64,000 nucleotides of DNA from Chloroflexota bacterium (GTDB lineage: Bacteria; Chloroflexota; Anaerolineae; Anaerolineales; Villigracilaceae), in NCBI GenBank assembly GCA_016234495.1, contig JACRBI010000007.1, positions 62,001 to 126,000 on the forward strand, written 5' to 3'. Positions 7,858-16,315 of the stretch are shown here, in pieces. The position numbers were made by a program, and so were the translations under genes. The notes beneath the pieces were generated by a model. The model made no database searches and was not told the DNA's origin. It worked only from the letters and a program-made list of their open reading frames with translations. Position 1 is the stretch's first letter. Each line of letters opens with the position of its first letter.

Positions 7858-9087
7858 ATGAATTCATTTCTTTTGGGGTTGGTTATTACTTTATTAATTG
7901 TCGCCGCGTGGTTTGCGTGGCGATATTACGATCTAAAACGGCGCATCGAAAGATACTCAAACGAAATTCGCAAACTCGAAAAGAATCTCCCCACCGATGT
8001 AAGTCATATTGAAAATTTATCCAATGCCATCGCATCACTGCAAACAGCTTTCAACCTGCAACTTTCAACTTTAAACTCGAATAACGCCCGCCTCTCCACC
8101 GTACTCGAACAACTGATCGACGGCGTACTCATCGCAGACGCAGACGGGTTCATTCAGCTTGCGAACCCCGCGGCGCAAAAACTTTTCGACGCATCAGGTG
8201 TAGTTGGGCGAAGCATCACAGAAGTTGTCCGCAATCATCAACTCGTGGATGCGTGGCGGCGCTGTCAACAGACGCGCGAAGTGCAAAGTGAATCTGTCGA
8301 GTTGCCGGCGCGCCGTCAATTTTTACAGCTCATCGCCATCCCCGATACCCACGCAAGTGGAAGCTTGCTGCTCGTGCAGGATTTGACCCGCGTGCGCCGA
8401 CTCGAAACCGTGCGGCGGGATTTCATCTCCAACGTCTCGCATGAACTGCGGACTCCGCTTGCTTCGCTCAAGGCATTAACCGAGACGCTGCAAAGCGGCG
8501 CTCTTTCGGACCCGGAAGCTGGTCCACGTTTCCTGGGCAGGATCAGCACCGAAGTAGACGCGCTGACGCAGATGGCGCAGGAATTGCTCGACCTCTCGCG
8601 TATTGAGTCCGGCCAGGTGGAATTGATCCTCGCGCCGCTCGTGCCGAAGAATTTGGTCACATCTGCCGCTGATCGTATGAGAATGCAATCCGAGCGGGCT
8701 GGGTTGAAGTTGTCGATCAAGTGTGAGGATGGTCTGCAAAATATCCGCGCGGATAAATCACGGCTGGAGCAGGTGCTCGTGAATCTGATTCACAACGCGG
8801 TCAAGTTTACAAAGCCGGGGGGCGAAATTTCTGTCGAAACGGAATCAGCCACCGGCGGGATTCGATTCGCTGTGCGGGATTCGGGAGTTGGGATCCCGGC
8901 GGAGAGTCTGTCCCGCATCTTTGAAAGATTCTATCGAGTCGACAAGTCCCGCACAGGTTCAGGCACGGGACTTGGGCTTTCAATTTCGAAGCACATCATC
9001 GAAGCACACGGCGGAAAAATTTGGGCGGAAAGCAATGAAGGCCGTGGAAGTGTTTTTTATTTCGTCATTCCGCTGGCTAATTCATAA
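7858..9087 (+). CDS. phoR: Sensor histidine kinase, PhoR-like
   Basis: 409 aa. One N-terminal membrane segment (residues 3-22), a coiled coil (about 25-70), a PAS-like domain (about 78-180), a HisKA domain with phospho-acceptor H195 in NVSHELRTPL, and an ATPase domain with N box (NLIHNAVKFT), G1 (DSGVGIP) and G2 (GTGLGLS). There is no sizeable outer sensor domain. This matches PhoR kinases that read Pst/PhoU status inside the cell. Its 3' end overlaps the convergent ppk gene by 11 bp with no terminator between them. Confidence 0.85.
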   Translation: MNSFLLGLVITLLIVAAWFAWRYYDLKRRIERYSNEIRKLEKNLPTDVSHIENLSNAIASLQTAFNLQLSTLNSNNARLSTVLEQLIDGVLIADADGFIQLANPAAQKLFDASGVVGRSITEVVRNHQLVDAWRRCQQTREVQSESVELPARRQFLQLIAIPDTHASGSLLLVQDLTRVRRLETVRRDFISNVSHELRTPLASLKALTETLQSGALSDPEAGPRFLGRISTEVDALTQMAQELLDLSRIESGQVELILAPLVPKNLVTSAADRMRMQSERAGLKLSIKCEDGLQNIRADKSRLEQVLVNLIHNAVKFTKPGGEISVETESATGGIRFAVRDSGVGIPAESLSRIFERFYRVDKSRTGSGTGLGLSISKHIIEAHGGKIWAESNEGRGSVFYFVIPLANS

Positions 9088-11164
9088 ACGTTTCCTGAAC
9101 ATCAACCACATCCTTGCCCGCCTCAGGAATGGTGCGTGTGTATTTGCCGTCTGATTGAAGGATGCGCGCGCGGGTATTGTCTTTCAAATAGGTTTCCAGA
9201 ATGCGGTTTCGCAAAAAATGGATTTGGTCCTTGTTTTCAACAGGGAAGACAACTTCAACGCGATGGTTAAGGTTTCGCGGCATAAGGTCGGCGCTGCCAA
9301 GATAAATATTCTCTTTGCCGTCGTTTAGGAAATAAAATAAACGGCTGTGCTCAAGATACCGCCCGACGATGCTGACGACGCGGATATTTTCGCTGACGCC
9401 TTTTATGCCCGGCCGCAAACAGCACATGCCGCGCACGAGCAGGTCAACTTGTACGCCGGCTTGCGATGCCTGATATAAAAGCTGGATCATGTGCGGGTCA
9501 ACCAGTGAATTTAGCTTGAAGATCAAATGCGCTTTGCGTCCCTGCCTGGCATGTTCGGTCTCACGCGCGATCATCTTTTCAAGTTTCTTGCGCAAGCTTA
9601 CGGGGGCGACTAATAATTTGCGATATTCCTGTTTAGTGGAATAACCCGTCAGGTAATTAAACAGATCGGTGGCATCTGCGCCCATGTCATTGTCGGAGGT
9701 GAAGATGCCGAAGTCTTCGTAGATGCGCGAGGTGTTCGCGTTGTAATTGCCGGTTGCGAGGTGTAAATATCGGCGGATGCCCTCCCCTTCCTGGCGCACC
9801 ACCATGGTCACTTTGCAATGGGTCTTCAAGCCGACAAGCCCATAGACCACATGCACGCCGACTTCTTCCAGCGCGCGCGCCCAGCCGATATTTGACTCTT
9901 CGTCAAAACGCGCCTTTAATTCAACGAGCACCGCTACCTGCTTGCCGCGCTCGGCAGCTTCGAGCAGGGCTTCTACAACAGGCGCATTCGGGCCGACGCG
10001 GTACAGGGTCTGTTTGATCGCCAGCACATGCGGGTCGCGCGCGGCGGCGTTGATGAAATCGACGACAGGCTTGAACGAATCATAGGGGTGATGGAAGAGG
10101 ATGTTGTCGTTTCGGATGGCTTCGAATATATCCGCTGCGCTTTCGGCATATTTCAAGGCTTTGGGAATCCGCGGCTTGTAGGGAGTATCTTTCAAGTCGT
10201 GTCGCTCCACGTTGCCGTAAAGCTGCCACAAGCCGCTCAAGCCGAGCGGACTGTCTAAAACATAGACGTCATTGCGAGTCACTTCGAGGTTATCCACCAG
10301 CAGTTCGCGGATGTTCTCTGGCATGGATTCATAAATCGCCACCTGCACCACCGAGCCGAACTTGCGTTTGCGGATATTCTGCTGCATGGTCTCCAGCAGG
10401 TCATCGGCTTCGAGTTCCTGAATTTCGATATCGGCGTCGCGCACAATGCGGAAGGGATGCGCGGCGGTCACTTCCATGCCGGGGAAGAGGTCGTCGAGAT
10501 TGGCGGCGATCACCTGCTCGAGCCAGACGAAATAATGCTGGTGGGGAATCGTCCCATCTTTGCGGACTCCGCCCGAAGAACGTTTGATCGGAAGCAGGCG
10601 CGGCAATGTATCTGGCACTTTGAGGCGCGCAAATTTTTCGTTCCCTTTTTTATCGCGGATCACGATGGCAAGATTCAAACTGAGGTTGGAAATATGGGGG
10701 AAGGGATGCCCGGGGTCCAGCGCCAGCGGCGTTAGGACAGGGTAAACCACTTCCTTGAAATACGAGTCGGCACGCTCTTTTTGCGTCTTGGTTAATTTAT
10801 GATAATCAATGATGTGAATACCCATTTTATCAAGCTTGGGTAACAGCTTGCGTTGATAACAGCGCTGCGCTTCGCTCAACAGTTCGAGCGACAATTTACG
10901 AATCGCGGCAAGCTGATCGGGCGGAGTCATGCCGTCGGGTGAGATTTCCATGATACGCGCTTCCACCTGCTTGCGGATGCCTGAGACGCGTACCATGAAG
11001 AACTCGTCCATGTTGGAGCCGAAGATGGCCAGGAATTTTGCGCGTTCGAGCAGCGGCTTGGATTCATCCCAGGCTTCCTCCAGCACGCGGCGCTGAAATT
11101 CGAGCATGCTCAGCTCACGGTTAAGATAAAGAGCGGGAGAGGCGAGGTCAACAATTTCGGTCAT
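9077..11164 (-). CDS. ppk1: Polyphosphate kinase 1
   Basis: 695 aa, the usual PPK1 length. It makes polyphosphate reversibly from ATP. The N-terminal domain YLNRELSMLEFQRRVLEEA, the NMDEFFMVRVSG motif, HHPYDSF, the catalytic-His segment GLKTHCK and C-terminal NRRVEVVFP-like NLNHRVEVVFP are all PPK1 hallmarks. The ATG at 11164 lies one nucleotide after the sixA stop codon; a TTG at 11185 is possible but less likely. It is the last gene of the leftward phoU-ppx-CHAD-sixA-ppk1 operon and overlaps phoR tail to tail. Confidence 0.95.
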   Translation of the reverse strand: MTEIVDLASPALYLNRELSMLEFQRRVLEEAWDESKPLLERAKFLAIFGSNMDEFFMVRVSGIRKQVEARIMEISPDGMTPPDQLAAIRKLSLELLSEAQRCYQRKLLPKLDKMGIHIIDYHKLTKTQKERADSYFKEVVYPVLTPLALDPGHPFPHISNLSLNLAIVIRDKKGNEKFARLKVPDTLPRLLPIKRSSGGVRKDGTIPHQHYFVWLEQVIAANLDDLFPGMEVTAAHPFRIVRDADIEIQELEADDLLETMQQNIRKRKFGSVVQVAIYESMPENIRELLVDNLEVTRNDVYVLDSPLGLSGLWQLYGNVERHDLKDTPYKPRIPKALKYAESAADIFEAIRNDNILFHHPYDSFKPVVDFINAAARDPHVLAIKQTLYRVGPNAPVVEALLEAAERGKQVAVLVELKARFDEESNIGWARALEEVGVHVVYGLVGLKTHCKVTMVVRQEGEGIRRYLHLATGNYNANTSRIYEDFGIFTSDNDMGADATDLFNYLTGYSTKQEYRKLLVAPVSLRKKLEKMIARETEHARQGRKAHLIFKLNSLVDPHMIQLLYQASQAGVQVDLLVRGMCCLRPGIKGVSENIRVVSIVGRYLEHSRLFYFLNDGKENIYLGSADLMPRNLNHRVEVVFPVENKDQIHFLRNRILETYLKDNTRARILQSDGKYTRTIPEAGKDVVDVQETFMN

Positions 11165-11165
11165 A

Positions 11166-11669
11166 CTATTTTTCGCCGATCTCAACTAGAATGCCCGGCG
11201 TTAATAGCCATTCCAGCGTAGCCCTGCGGGTGTGATGCAGGTCATCAGTGGAGAAGCTGCATACGCCGCCCTTCTTGAGGGTCATATCCATGTTTGAGTT
11301 TTCTGAAACAAGCAGTCCGATCAGGGCTGTCAATTGCGGTTCATGCCCAATCAACGCAAGGCTGTTCACGCTGTATTTCTCGTTCAGTTCGGCGATCAAA
11401 AGATCGGGGTCGCCCATGGGGACGAGGTTTTCGCTGAACCCAACATCCTTCTTCATTTTGAAAACATCCGCGAGGATTTCAGCGGTCTCTTGCGCGCGGA
11501 TGTACGGGCTGGACAGGATCAGGTCAAAGTCTGCGCCGAGGGTGCGCAAGCCTTTTGCGATCTGTCGCATTTTCTTTTTACCCTTATCTGTCAGCGGGCG
11601 CTCGTTATCCTGAAATTCCGGCGTGCCTTCATCAACTGCAATGGCGTGGCGAATAATGTACAAGTTCAT
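11166..11669 (-). CDS. sixA: SixA-type phosphohistidine phosphatase
   Basis: 167 aa, histidine phosphatase superfamily. The RHAIAVD motif at residues 7-13 holds the catalytic His; ERPLTDKGKKKM, SSPYIRAQETAEIL and GHEPQLT supply the other pocket residues. SixA removes phosphate from histidines of phosphotransfer proteins in E. coli. In polyphosphate operons of Actinobacteria and Chloroflexota the true substrate is unsettled. It overlaps the CHAD gene by 4 bp, which suggests translational coupling. Confidence 0.85.
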   Translation of the reverse strand: MNLYIIRHAIAVDEGTPEFQDNERPLTDKGKKKMRQIAKGLRTLGADFDLILSSPYIRAQETAEILADVFKMKKDVGFSENLVPMGDPDLLIAELNEKYSVNSLALIGHEPQLTALIGLLVSENSNMDMTLKKGGVCSFSTDDLHHTRRATLEWLLTPGILVEIGEK

Positions 11670-12520
11670 GATCTATTCTCCTGTGGAAAGGGTTGGTCTG
11701 GCGCAGAGCGCCAAAAAGTGACCACCTCGCCTTTGTCTTCGATAAAATGCGACAGGGCAAGGGCATGGCGTACTTGATAATAGCGGCGGGCAGGTTCGGG
11801 GTCATGAGAAGCGGGAGCGAGTTCGTCAAAATCTGCAAGCTCATGTAATGTCACTTCCATATCCTGAATATCACCCATCGCGGTTTGATAATCATGCAGC
11901 CTTTTTAGATACTCTGCCGGTGAGTTGCGAAGGATGGGATGGATGATCTCGATCATGTAGCGGAATTTCTTAAACGCCACCCGCAGGCGGTGGATCGTAG
12001 CTGGCTGGCCTGCGTCCACCAGTTCATAGCGTTGATTGACGACCGCATAGGCTTCGTCAACGACTGAAAACAAGGTGATCTCCAGATCCGTGAGTTCTGC
12101 GGACGCCAGCGTTTTACCCAGTTTTTGGATCCGCCTGGAAAGTCCGGCAATCTTTACAGACATGATCTCTTTGCGAGCCTTGCGCAGTAGTTTCTTTTCC
12201 TTCTTCTGCAAAAATTCCAGAAATGGCTGGAGCACAGGCACACTGTGAATATTCTCGGAGGCATCCGCAAGCATGACCTGCACATCGCGCAGGTCATCAA
12301 GATTATCCAACTGATCTTTCAAGGCGCGCCGCATTTTTTTAATTCTGGGGTCACGCATCACAACCCGCAGCAAAATGAGAAGGGAGAGCAGGCGGCGCAC
12401 CGCCACCCGCAAATCATGTACCGCTTCTTCAGAAAATTTCGATTGGCAGGCCTTAAGCTGGGTTTTGTATTTCTCCCAGCGCGCATCCAGCGATTCTATT
12501 AACAGGGTTTTCGTTTCCAT
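11666..12520 (-). CDS. CHAD-domain polyphosphate-binding protein
   Basis: 284 aa. It carries the two conserved histidine/arginine helices that define CHAD: VHDLRVAVRRL near residue 34 and IHRLRVAFKKFRYMIE in the second half. The surface is rich in Lys/Arg. CHAD proteins bind polyphosphate and go to polyphosphate granules. It lies between ppx and sixA with gaps of 3 bp and an overlap of 4 bp. It probably organises or protects granules. No CYTH domain is fused, so it is unlikely to be an enzyme itself. Confidence 0.9.
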   Translation of the reverse strand: METKTLLIESLDARWEKYKTQLKACQSKFSEEAVHDLRVAVRRLLSLLILLRVVMRDPRIKKMRRALKDQLDNLDDLRDVQVMLADASENIHSVPVLQPFLEFLQKKEKKLLRKARKEIMSVKIAGLSRRIQKLGKTLASAELTDLEITLFSVVDEAYAVVNQRYELVDAGQPATIHRLRVAFKKFRYMIEIIHPILRNSPAEYLKRLHDYQTAMGDIQDMEVTLHELADFDELAPASHDPEPARRYYQVRHALALSHFIEDKGEVVTFWRSAPDQPFPQENRS

Positions 12521-12523
12521 ATT

Positions 12524-14035
12524 TTATTCCACGATCTCGAGCTTCATACCGAACACATCCTGAAAAAGCCTTTGCCGCTTTTCGAGCGTCCATCTTTCAA
12601 GCATCAGATCGCCTTCCCCTTCAAGATTCAACTTCCAGGTGTTCTTATGCTGGCTGAGCCGAATATCCTTCACGCGCCCTGTGTGGCTCACATCCAATGC
12701 ATCCGCGAGGCGCATCAAGGCGGAAAGTTTAATCACCGTCAAGCGGTCTTTTGGCGTCAAGGCTTTGAAATTCTCATCTTCAAGGGACGGTGTTGATTTG
12801 CGGTGATACAGCATGATGTTGGCAACAATATTTTGCTGGTCTTCAGACAACCCGATCAGGGGGCTGGCTTTCAGGATGTAATAACCATGTTTGTTATGAT
12901 CCACCGTGTTGATGAAATGACCGATATCATGCAGCAACGCGCCGATCTCCAGCAGCAGCCTACTTTCTTCACCCAGGTTATGCAAAGCATAAGACTGGTC
13001 AAATAATTTTCCTGCAAGGCGCGCAACCAATCGCGCATGTTCCACGTCAAATTGATATTTCCCGCCGAGGCTCAAAGCAGAAGTCCACACCTGCTCACGC
13101 GGTGAAACCCGCACGCTTTCCTGCAAGCGATAAGCCATATCCCAAAGAACGCCATCCTTCAACCCAACATTCGGGATAACCACTTCCTTGATCTTCGCCT
13201 CATGCGTGATCATTTGCAAAACAATGGATGCCGGCAGGATGACATCTGCGCGGTCAGGTTTCAATTTGAATTTACGCGCTCTTTCTTCGACCTTCATCCT
13301 GCTCAATGTTTCGACGAGTTTATCCAGCTCTTCAAGCGTGATCGCATGGTCGCTGTCGCGCTTGAAAAGCTTCTGGCGCAAATTACCCATCTCCTCGATG
13401 TTCCCGCCTGTCCCGACGCAAATATCAATTTTTTTCGAACCAATCTCACGGTCAATGCGGTGACGCGCTGCTTCAGCATATTCACGAACCAGTTTATGAA
13501 AAGGCATCACAGCATTCTTGGCGCCGGTCAACTTATTAAGCAGGCGCACAGTACCCATGTTATAGCTTTCAGTGGAAAGGATGTTTCCGTTTTGTGAAAT
13601 TGTCACTTCCACGCTGCCGCCCCCAATATCGATCAGCAAGGCGTGTTTGTCATTCAAGTTGACCGACTGAGCCACAGCCAGGTGTATGAGCCGCGCCTCC
13701 TCCTCCCCGCTGATGATCTCGATCTCAATGCCGGTGGAGCGCGCAATGCGGTCAACGAGGAGGTCGCTGTTGGTCAACTCGCGCATGGCGCTGGTGGCAA
13801 CCGCGCGGGCTTTTTCCACTTTATGATCATCCATGATCTTACGAAAGCGGGTGAACGCATCCACAGCCTGTTGCGCTGTTTCTTCGCGGACGATCCCGCT
13901 AGTGAAAGCGTCCTGCCCCAATCGAACAGGCAGGCGCAGGTTTTCGACTACTTCGATCTTCCCATCGTAGACGATCCGTCCGAGCATGATACGCATGGCA
14001 TTGGAGCCAACATCAATTGCAGCAATCGTTTGCAT
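12524..14035 (-). CDS. ppx: Exopolyphosphatase / pppGpp phosphohydrolase with HD domain
   Basis: 503 aa. The N-terminal ASKHA ATPase fold shows AAIDVGSNAMRIML, the second phosphate loop LLIDIGGGSVE and VGTGGN. The C-terminal third holds an HD domain (GALLHDIGHFINTV) as in long Ppx/GppA proteins. It removes terminal phosphate from polyphosphate and may also act on pppGpp. The phoU stop lies 11 nt upstream, so it is in the same operon as the polyphosphate kinase that makes its substrate. Confidence 0.92.
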   Translation of the reverse strand: MQTIAAIDVGSNAMRIMLGRIVYDGKIEVVENLRLPVRLGQDAFTSGIVREETAQQAVDAFTRFRKIMDDHKVEKARAVATSAMRELTNSDLLVDRIARSTGIEIEIISGEEEARLIHLAVAQSVNLNDKHALLIDIGGGSVEVTISQNGNILSTESYNMGTVRLLNKLTGAKNAVMPFHKLVREYAEAARHRIDREIGSKKIDICVGTGGNIEEMGNLRQKLFKRDSDHAITLEELDKLVETLSRMKVEERARKFKLKPDRADVILPASIVLQMITHEAKIKEVVIPNVGLKDGVLWDMAYRLQESVRVSPREQVWTSALSLGGKYQFDVEHARLVARLAGKLFDQSYALHNLGEESRLLLEIGALLHDIGHFINTVDHNKHGYYILKASPLIGLSEDQQNIVANIMLYHRKSTPSLEDENFKALTPKDRLTVIKLSALMRLADALDVSHTGRVKDIRLSQHKNTWKLNLEGEGDLMLERWTLEKRQRLFQDVFGMKLEIVE

Positions 14036-14046
14036 CTATCCGTTCT

Positions 14047-14724
14047 TTATCTTGGAATGCGGAGGTTGGAAAACGACATGTCAAGAAGTTCACCCGTCTC
14101 AACGTAGATCGTCCGCTCGCAAATATTTGTCACACGGTCGGCGGCGCGTTCCAGGTTGTGTGCCACCCAAAGCAGGTAATTGGCGCGGTCCGTGTTATTT
14201 GCATCGCGAATGACCGAGTTGATCAACTCGGAATAAACCTTCCGATACATTTCGTCAATAATATCATCATCGGCGATAATGCGGGCTGCGAGGGGCGAAT
14301 TCCGTTGAATGAACGCAGTCATCGCGCGGTGCAGCATATCCGCAGCGCTGACGCCCATATCATAAGTGGAGCTCAATAAGCGTTGAATATTATTGCCTTC
14401 CGAAATCAGGTTAATGCGGGCAATTGTTTTGGCGTAATCGCCGATCCGCTCCAATTCGGTGCAAATATTCAACGCGGAAGCCAGAAACCGCAGGTCAAAC
14501 AATACCGGTGCCTGTGTCGCAATCGTAACGATGATCTGCCCTTCCAAGTCAAATCGTTTTGCATTGATCTGCGCATCGTTGTCGTAAATACTGCGGGATT
14601 TTTCCAGGTCGTGGTCTTTTAGCGCGGCCACAGATTCGATCAGGGCGGTTTCCACCAGGCTGCTTAATATCAGCAGGCCGTCGCGAATTAATTGGAGGTC
14701 ATGGTCAAGGCTTTTACGTGGCAT
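14047..14724 (-). CDS. phoU: PhoU phosphate-signalling protein, copy 1
   Basis: 225 aa with two PhoU repeats. Each has the E/D-x3-RIGDYAK / E/D-x3-RAADR signature: LERIGDYAKTIA and LERAADRVTNIC, the metal-binding three-helix units. PhoU links Pst activity to PhoR. The ATG at 14724 with AAGAG upstream is preferred over a TTG at 14757. It is the first gene of the polyphosphate operon and sits below a Pho-box array shared with the divergent gene at 14949. A second phoU is at 23002. Confidence 0.9.
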   Translation of the reverse strand: MPRKSLDHDLQLIRDGLLILSSLVETALIESVAALKDHDLEKSRSIYDNDAQINAKRFDLEGQIIVTIATQAPVLFDLRFLASALNICTELERIGDYAKTIARINLISEGNNIQRLLSSTYDMGVSAADMLHRAMTAFIQRNSPLAARIIADDDIIDEMYRKVYSELINSVIRDANNTDRANYLLWVAHNLERAADRVTNICERTIYVETGELLDMSFSNLRIPR

Positions 14725-14770
14725 ATCACATCTCTTGAAAGGAACGGGTCTTTGCAAGATAGTCTATTGA

Positions 14771-14811
14771 AGTTAACACTCCCAAAAGATATTGTTAACA
14801 AGAGGTAAAGA
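14771..14811. promoter_or_regulatory. Pho-box array between phoU and the divergent transferase gene
   Basis: TTAACA at 14773 and 14795, exactly 22 bp (two periods of 11) apart, with a weak AAAAGA at the middle register and TAAAGA at 14806. Because GTTAAC is palindromic, the array can be read on both strands: TTAACA and TTAACT, also 22 bp apart, on the minus strand. It may control both flanking transcripts. Confidence 0.6.
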
Positions 14812-14948
14812 AATGCGGGGGCGGAAAATATTCACTTTACGAACTTCAGCCGCGAAGACAATGGGTGGTTAAACAAAACCTTAATGCGCTGTTCCCAGTG
14901 ACTTAATACACGGTTGCTACACTTGGAGGAAAAGTTTTGGAGCAGCGG

Positions 14949-15977
14949 ATGGGAAACATTCTGTTTATATGCGGGTCGCTTAATCAGACGACTCAAATGC
15001 ACAAGATCGCAAGCCATTTGATGAAGGATCATGATTGTTATTTCACTCCCTATTATGGAGACGGCATCGTAAGGCTGGCAGCCAGGCAAGGCTGGCTGAA
15101 CTTCACAGTTTTAGGCGGGCGGCACAAGCGCGAGACAGAAGAATATCTTTCCCGCCACAACTTGAAAGTTGACCTGCGCGGCGAGGCTCGTTCCTACGAT
15201 CTGGTGGTCACCTGCTCCGACCTGATAATCCAGAATAATATCCGCAACAAACGGGTGATCCTTGTCCAGGAAGGAATCACTGAACCAGAGAGCATCATGT
15301 TCCACCTGGTAAAATGGCTGAAACTCCCCCGCTACTTAGCCAATACCTCCACCAATGGGCTATCCAACGAGTACGATATATTTTGCGTGGCGTCTGAGGC
15401 ATATGCGGAACTGTTCGCGGACAAAGGCGTGCGGGAGGATAAAATCGCCGTGACGGGCATCCCCAATTTCGACAACCTGGGAGCTACACAAAACAATACC
15501 TTCCCATTTCATGGATACGTGCTGGCGGCCACCTCTCCCCTGCGCGAAACTTTTCGGTTCGATGATCGCCGCGCATTCATTCGAAAATGCAGCTCAATAG
15601 CAGGCAGCCGAAAATTGATTTTCAAACTGCATCCGTTGGAAAATACCCAGCGGGCCATCCGCGAGATATACGAACATGCGCCGGGCGCGATCGTCTTTGC
15701 CTACGGTGAGATCAATAAAATGATCGCGAACGCCGAAGTGGTCATCACCCAGCAATCCACCTGCACCTTTGTCGCGCTCGCGCTTGAAAAGGAAGTTTAC
15801 ACAAATTTGAAGGTTGAAAAATTAACCCAGTTAATGCCCCTCCAGAACAACGGAATTTCTGCCAGGCATATTGCCCAGATCTCCGAGCGCGTACTGCACA
15901 CCTCAATGGACGTATTGCTGGCAAAACGCAGGCAGCCTCAAACCCGCCTAAAACGCCGTCAGCCCGCCGCCTATTGA
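14949..15977 (+). CDS. GT-B-fold glycosyl- or glycerophosphotransferase-like protein
   Basis: About 342 aa, family not firmly recognised. The N-terminus NILFICGSLNQTTQMHKIASHL looks like the first Rossmann half of a GT-B enzyme. The second half has KLIFKLHPLENTQRA, resembling the KxHP motif of CDP-glycerol glycerophosphotransferases and UDP-GlcNAc epimerase-like enzymes, then an EVVITQQSTCTFVALAL nucleotide-sugar-type segment. GGAGGA (14925-14930) would also suit a TTG start at 14937. It shares a Pho-box region with phoU, so a role in remodelling a phosphate-containing surface polymer or lipid is plausible but unproven. Confidence 0.55.
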   Translation: MGNILFICGSLNQTTQMHKIASHLMKDHDCYFTPYYGDGIVRLAARQGWLNFTVLGGRHKRETEEYLSRHNLKVDLRGEARSYDLVVTCSDLIIQNNIRNKRVILVQEGITEPESIMFHLVKWLKLPRYLANTSTNGLSNEYDIFCVASEAYAELFADKGVREDKIAVTGIPNFDNLGATQNNTFPFHGYVLAATSPLRETFRFDDRRAFIRKCSSIAGSRKLIFKLHPLENTQRAIREIYEHAPGAIVFAYGEINKMIANAEVVITQQSTCTFVALALEKEVYTNLKVEKLTQLMPLQNNGISARHIAQISERVLHTSMDVLLAKRRQPQTRLKRRQPAAY

Positions 15978-15990
15978 CCCTGCAATTTTG

Positions 15991-16029
15991 TTCACAAATT
16001 GTTAACTGTTTCTTAGGTCGTTATTAAAG
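15991..16029 (+). promoter_or_regulatory. Four-hexamer Pho-box array
   Basis: TTCACA-N5-TTAACT-N5-TTAGGT-N5-TTAAAG with hexamers at 15991, 16002, 16013 and 16024, an exact 11-bp phase. It ends 38 nt before the miniprotein start codon. Confidence 0.7.
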
Positions 16030-16067
16030 AGAATGAAGTATGATCTCGATATAGAAATGGAGAGTAT

Positions 16068-16175
16068 ATGGAAACGATCTTCCCATCTGTAATTTTCCTA
16101 TCCATGGTCGTAGTCTTCAGCGTGGACGCGACACGCAAACGCCGCGAATTCCTGAGGAAACAAAAATCCTCGTAA
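16068..16175 (+). CDS. 35-aa single-pass membrane miniprotein, putative Pho-regulon member
   Basis: The protein begins METIFPSVIFLSMVVVF: residues 4-18 form one hydrophobic helix, followed by a basic tail (TRKRREFLRKQKSS). Positive charges at the C-terminal end predict an outside N-terminus and a cytoplasmic tail. ATGGAGAG (16057-16064) acts as Shine-Dalgarno. A four-hexamer Pho-box array precedes it and a strong terminator follows 22 nt after the stop, so it looks like a complete monocistronic unit. The family is not recognised. A small regulator of Pst, PhoR or another membrane protein is one guess. Confidence 0.6.
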   Translation: METIFPSVIFLSMVVVFSVDATRKRREFLRKQKSS

Positions 16176-16197
16176 TTCATTTTTTCCCTCCCCAGCT

Positions 16198-16226
16198 GCT
16201 ACCCGCCCAAAAAGCGGGTAGCTTTT
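16198..16226 (+). terminator. Rho-independent terminator after miniprotein
   Basis: Perfect 9-bp stem GCTACCCGC / GCGGGTAGC with a 7-nt loop and T4. Confidence 0.9.
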
Positions 16227-16227
16227 G

Positions 16228-16277
16228 TTAACGGAACATGTACAATCCCTTAAAACATCCTTCACAAGCCATTAATA
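16228..16277 (+). promoter_or_regulatory. Five-hexamer Pho-box array upstream of the PHP gene
   Basis: TTAACG, TGTACA, TTAAAA, TTCACA and TTAATA at 16228, 16239, 16250, 16261 and 16272, all in exact 11-bp phase with 5-nt spacers. TGTACA is the weakest match. Confidence 0.65.
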
Positions 16278-16315
16278 GCCCGTGTGTAAACTTGTCGCTG
16301 TACAAGGAGAAAACA

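Noticed and set aside
16238-16315. An upstream ATG for the PHP protein
   Set aside because: It overlaps the Pho-box array and lacks a Shine-Dalgarno; ATG 16316 has AAGGAGAA and fits the family.
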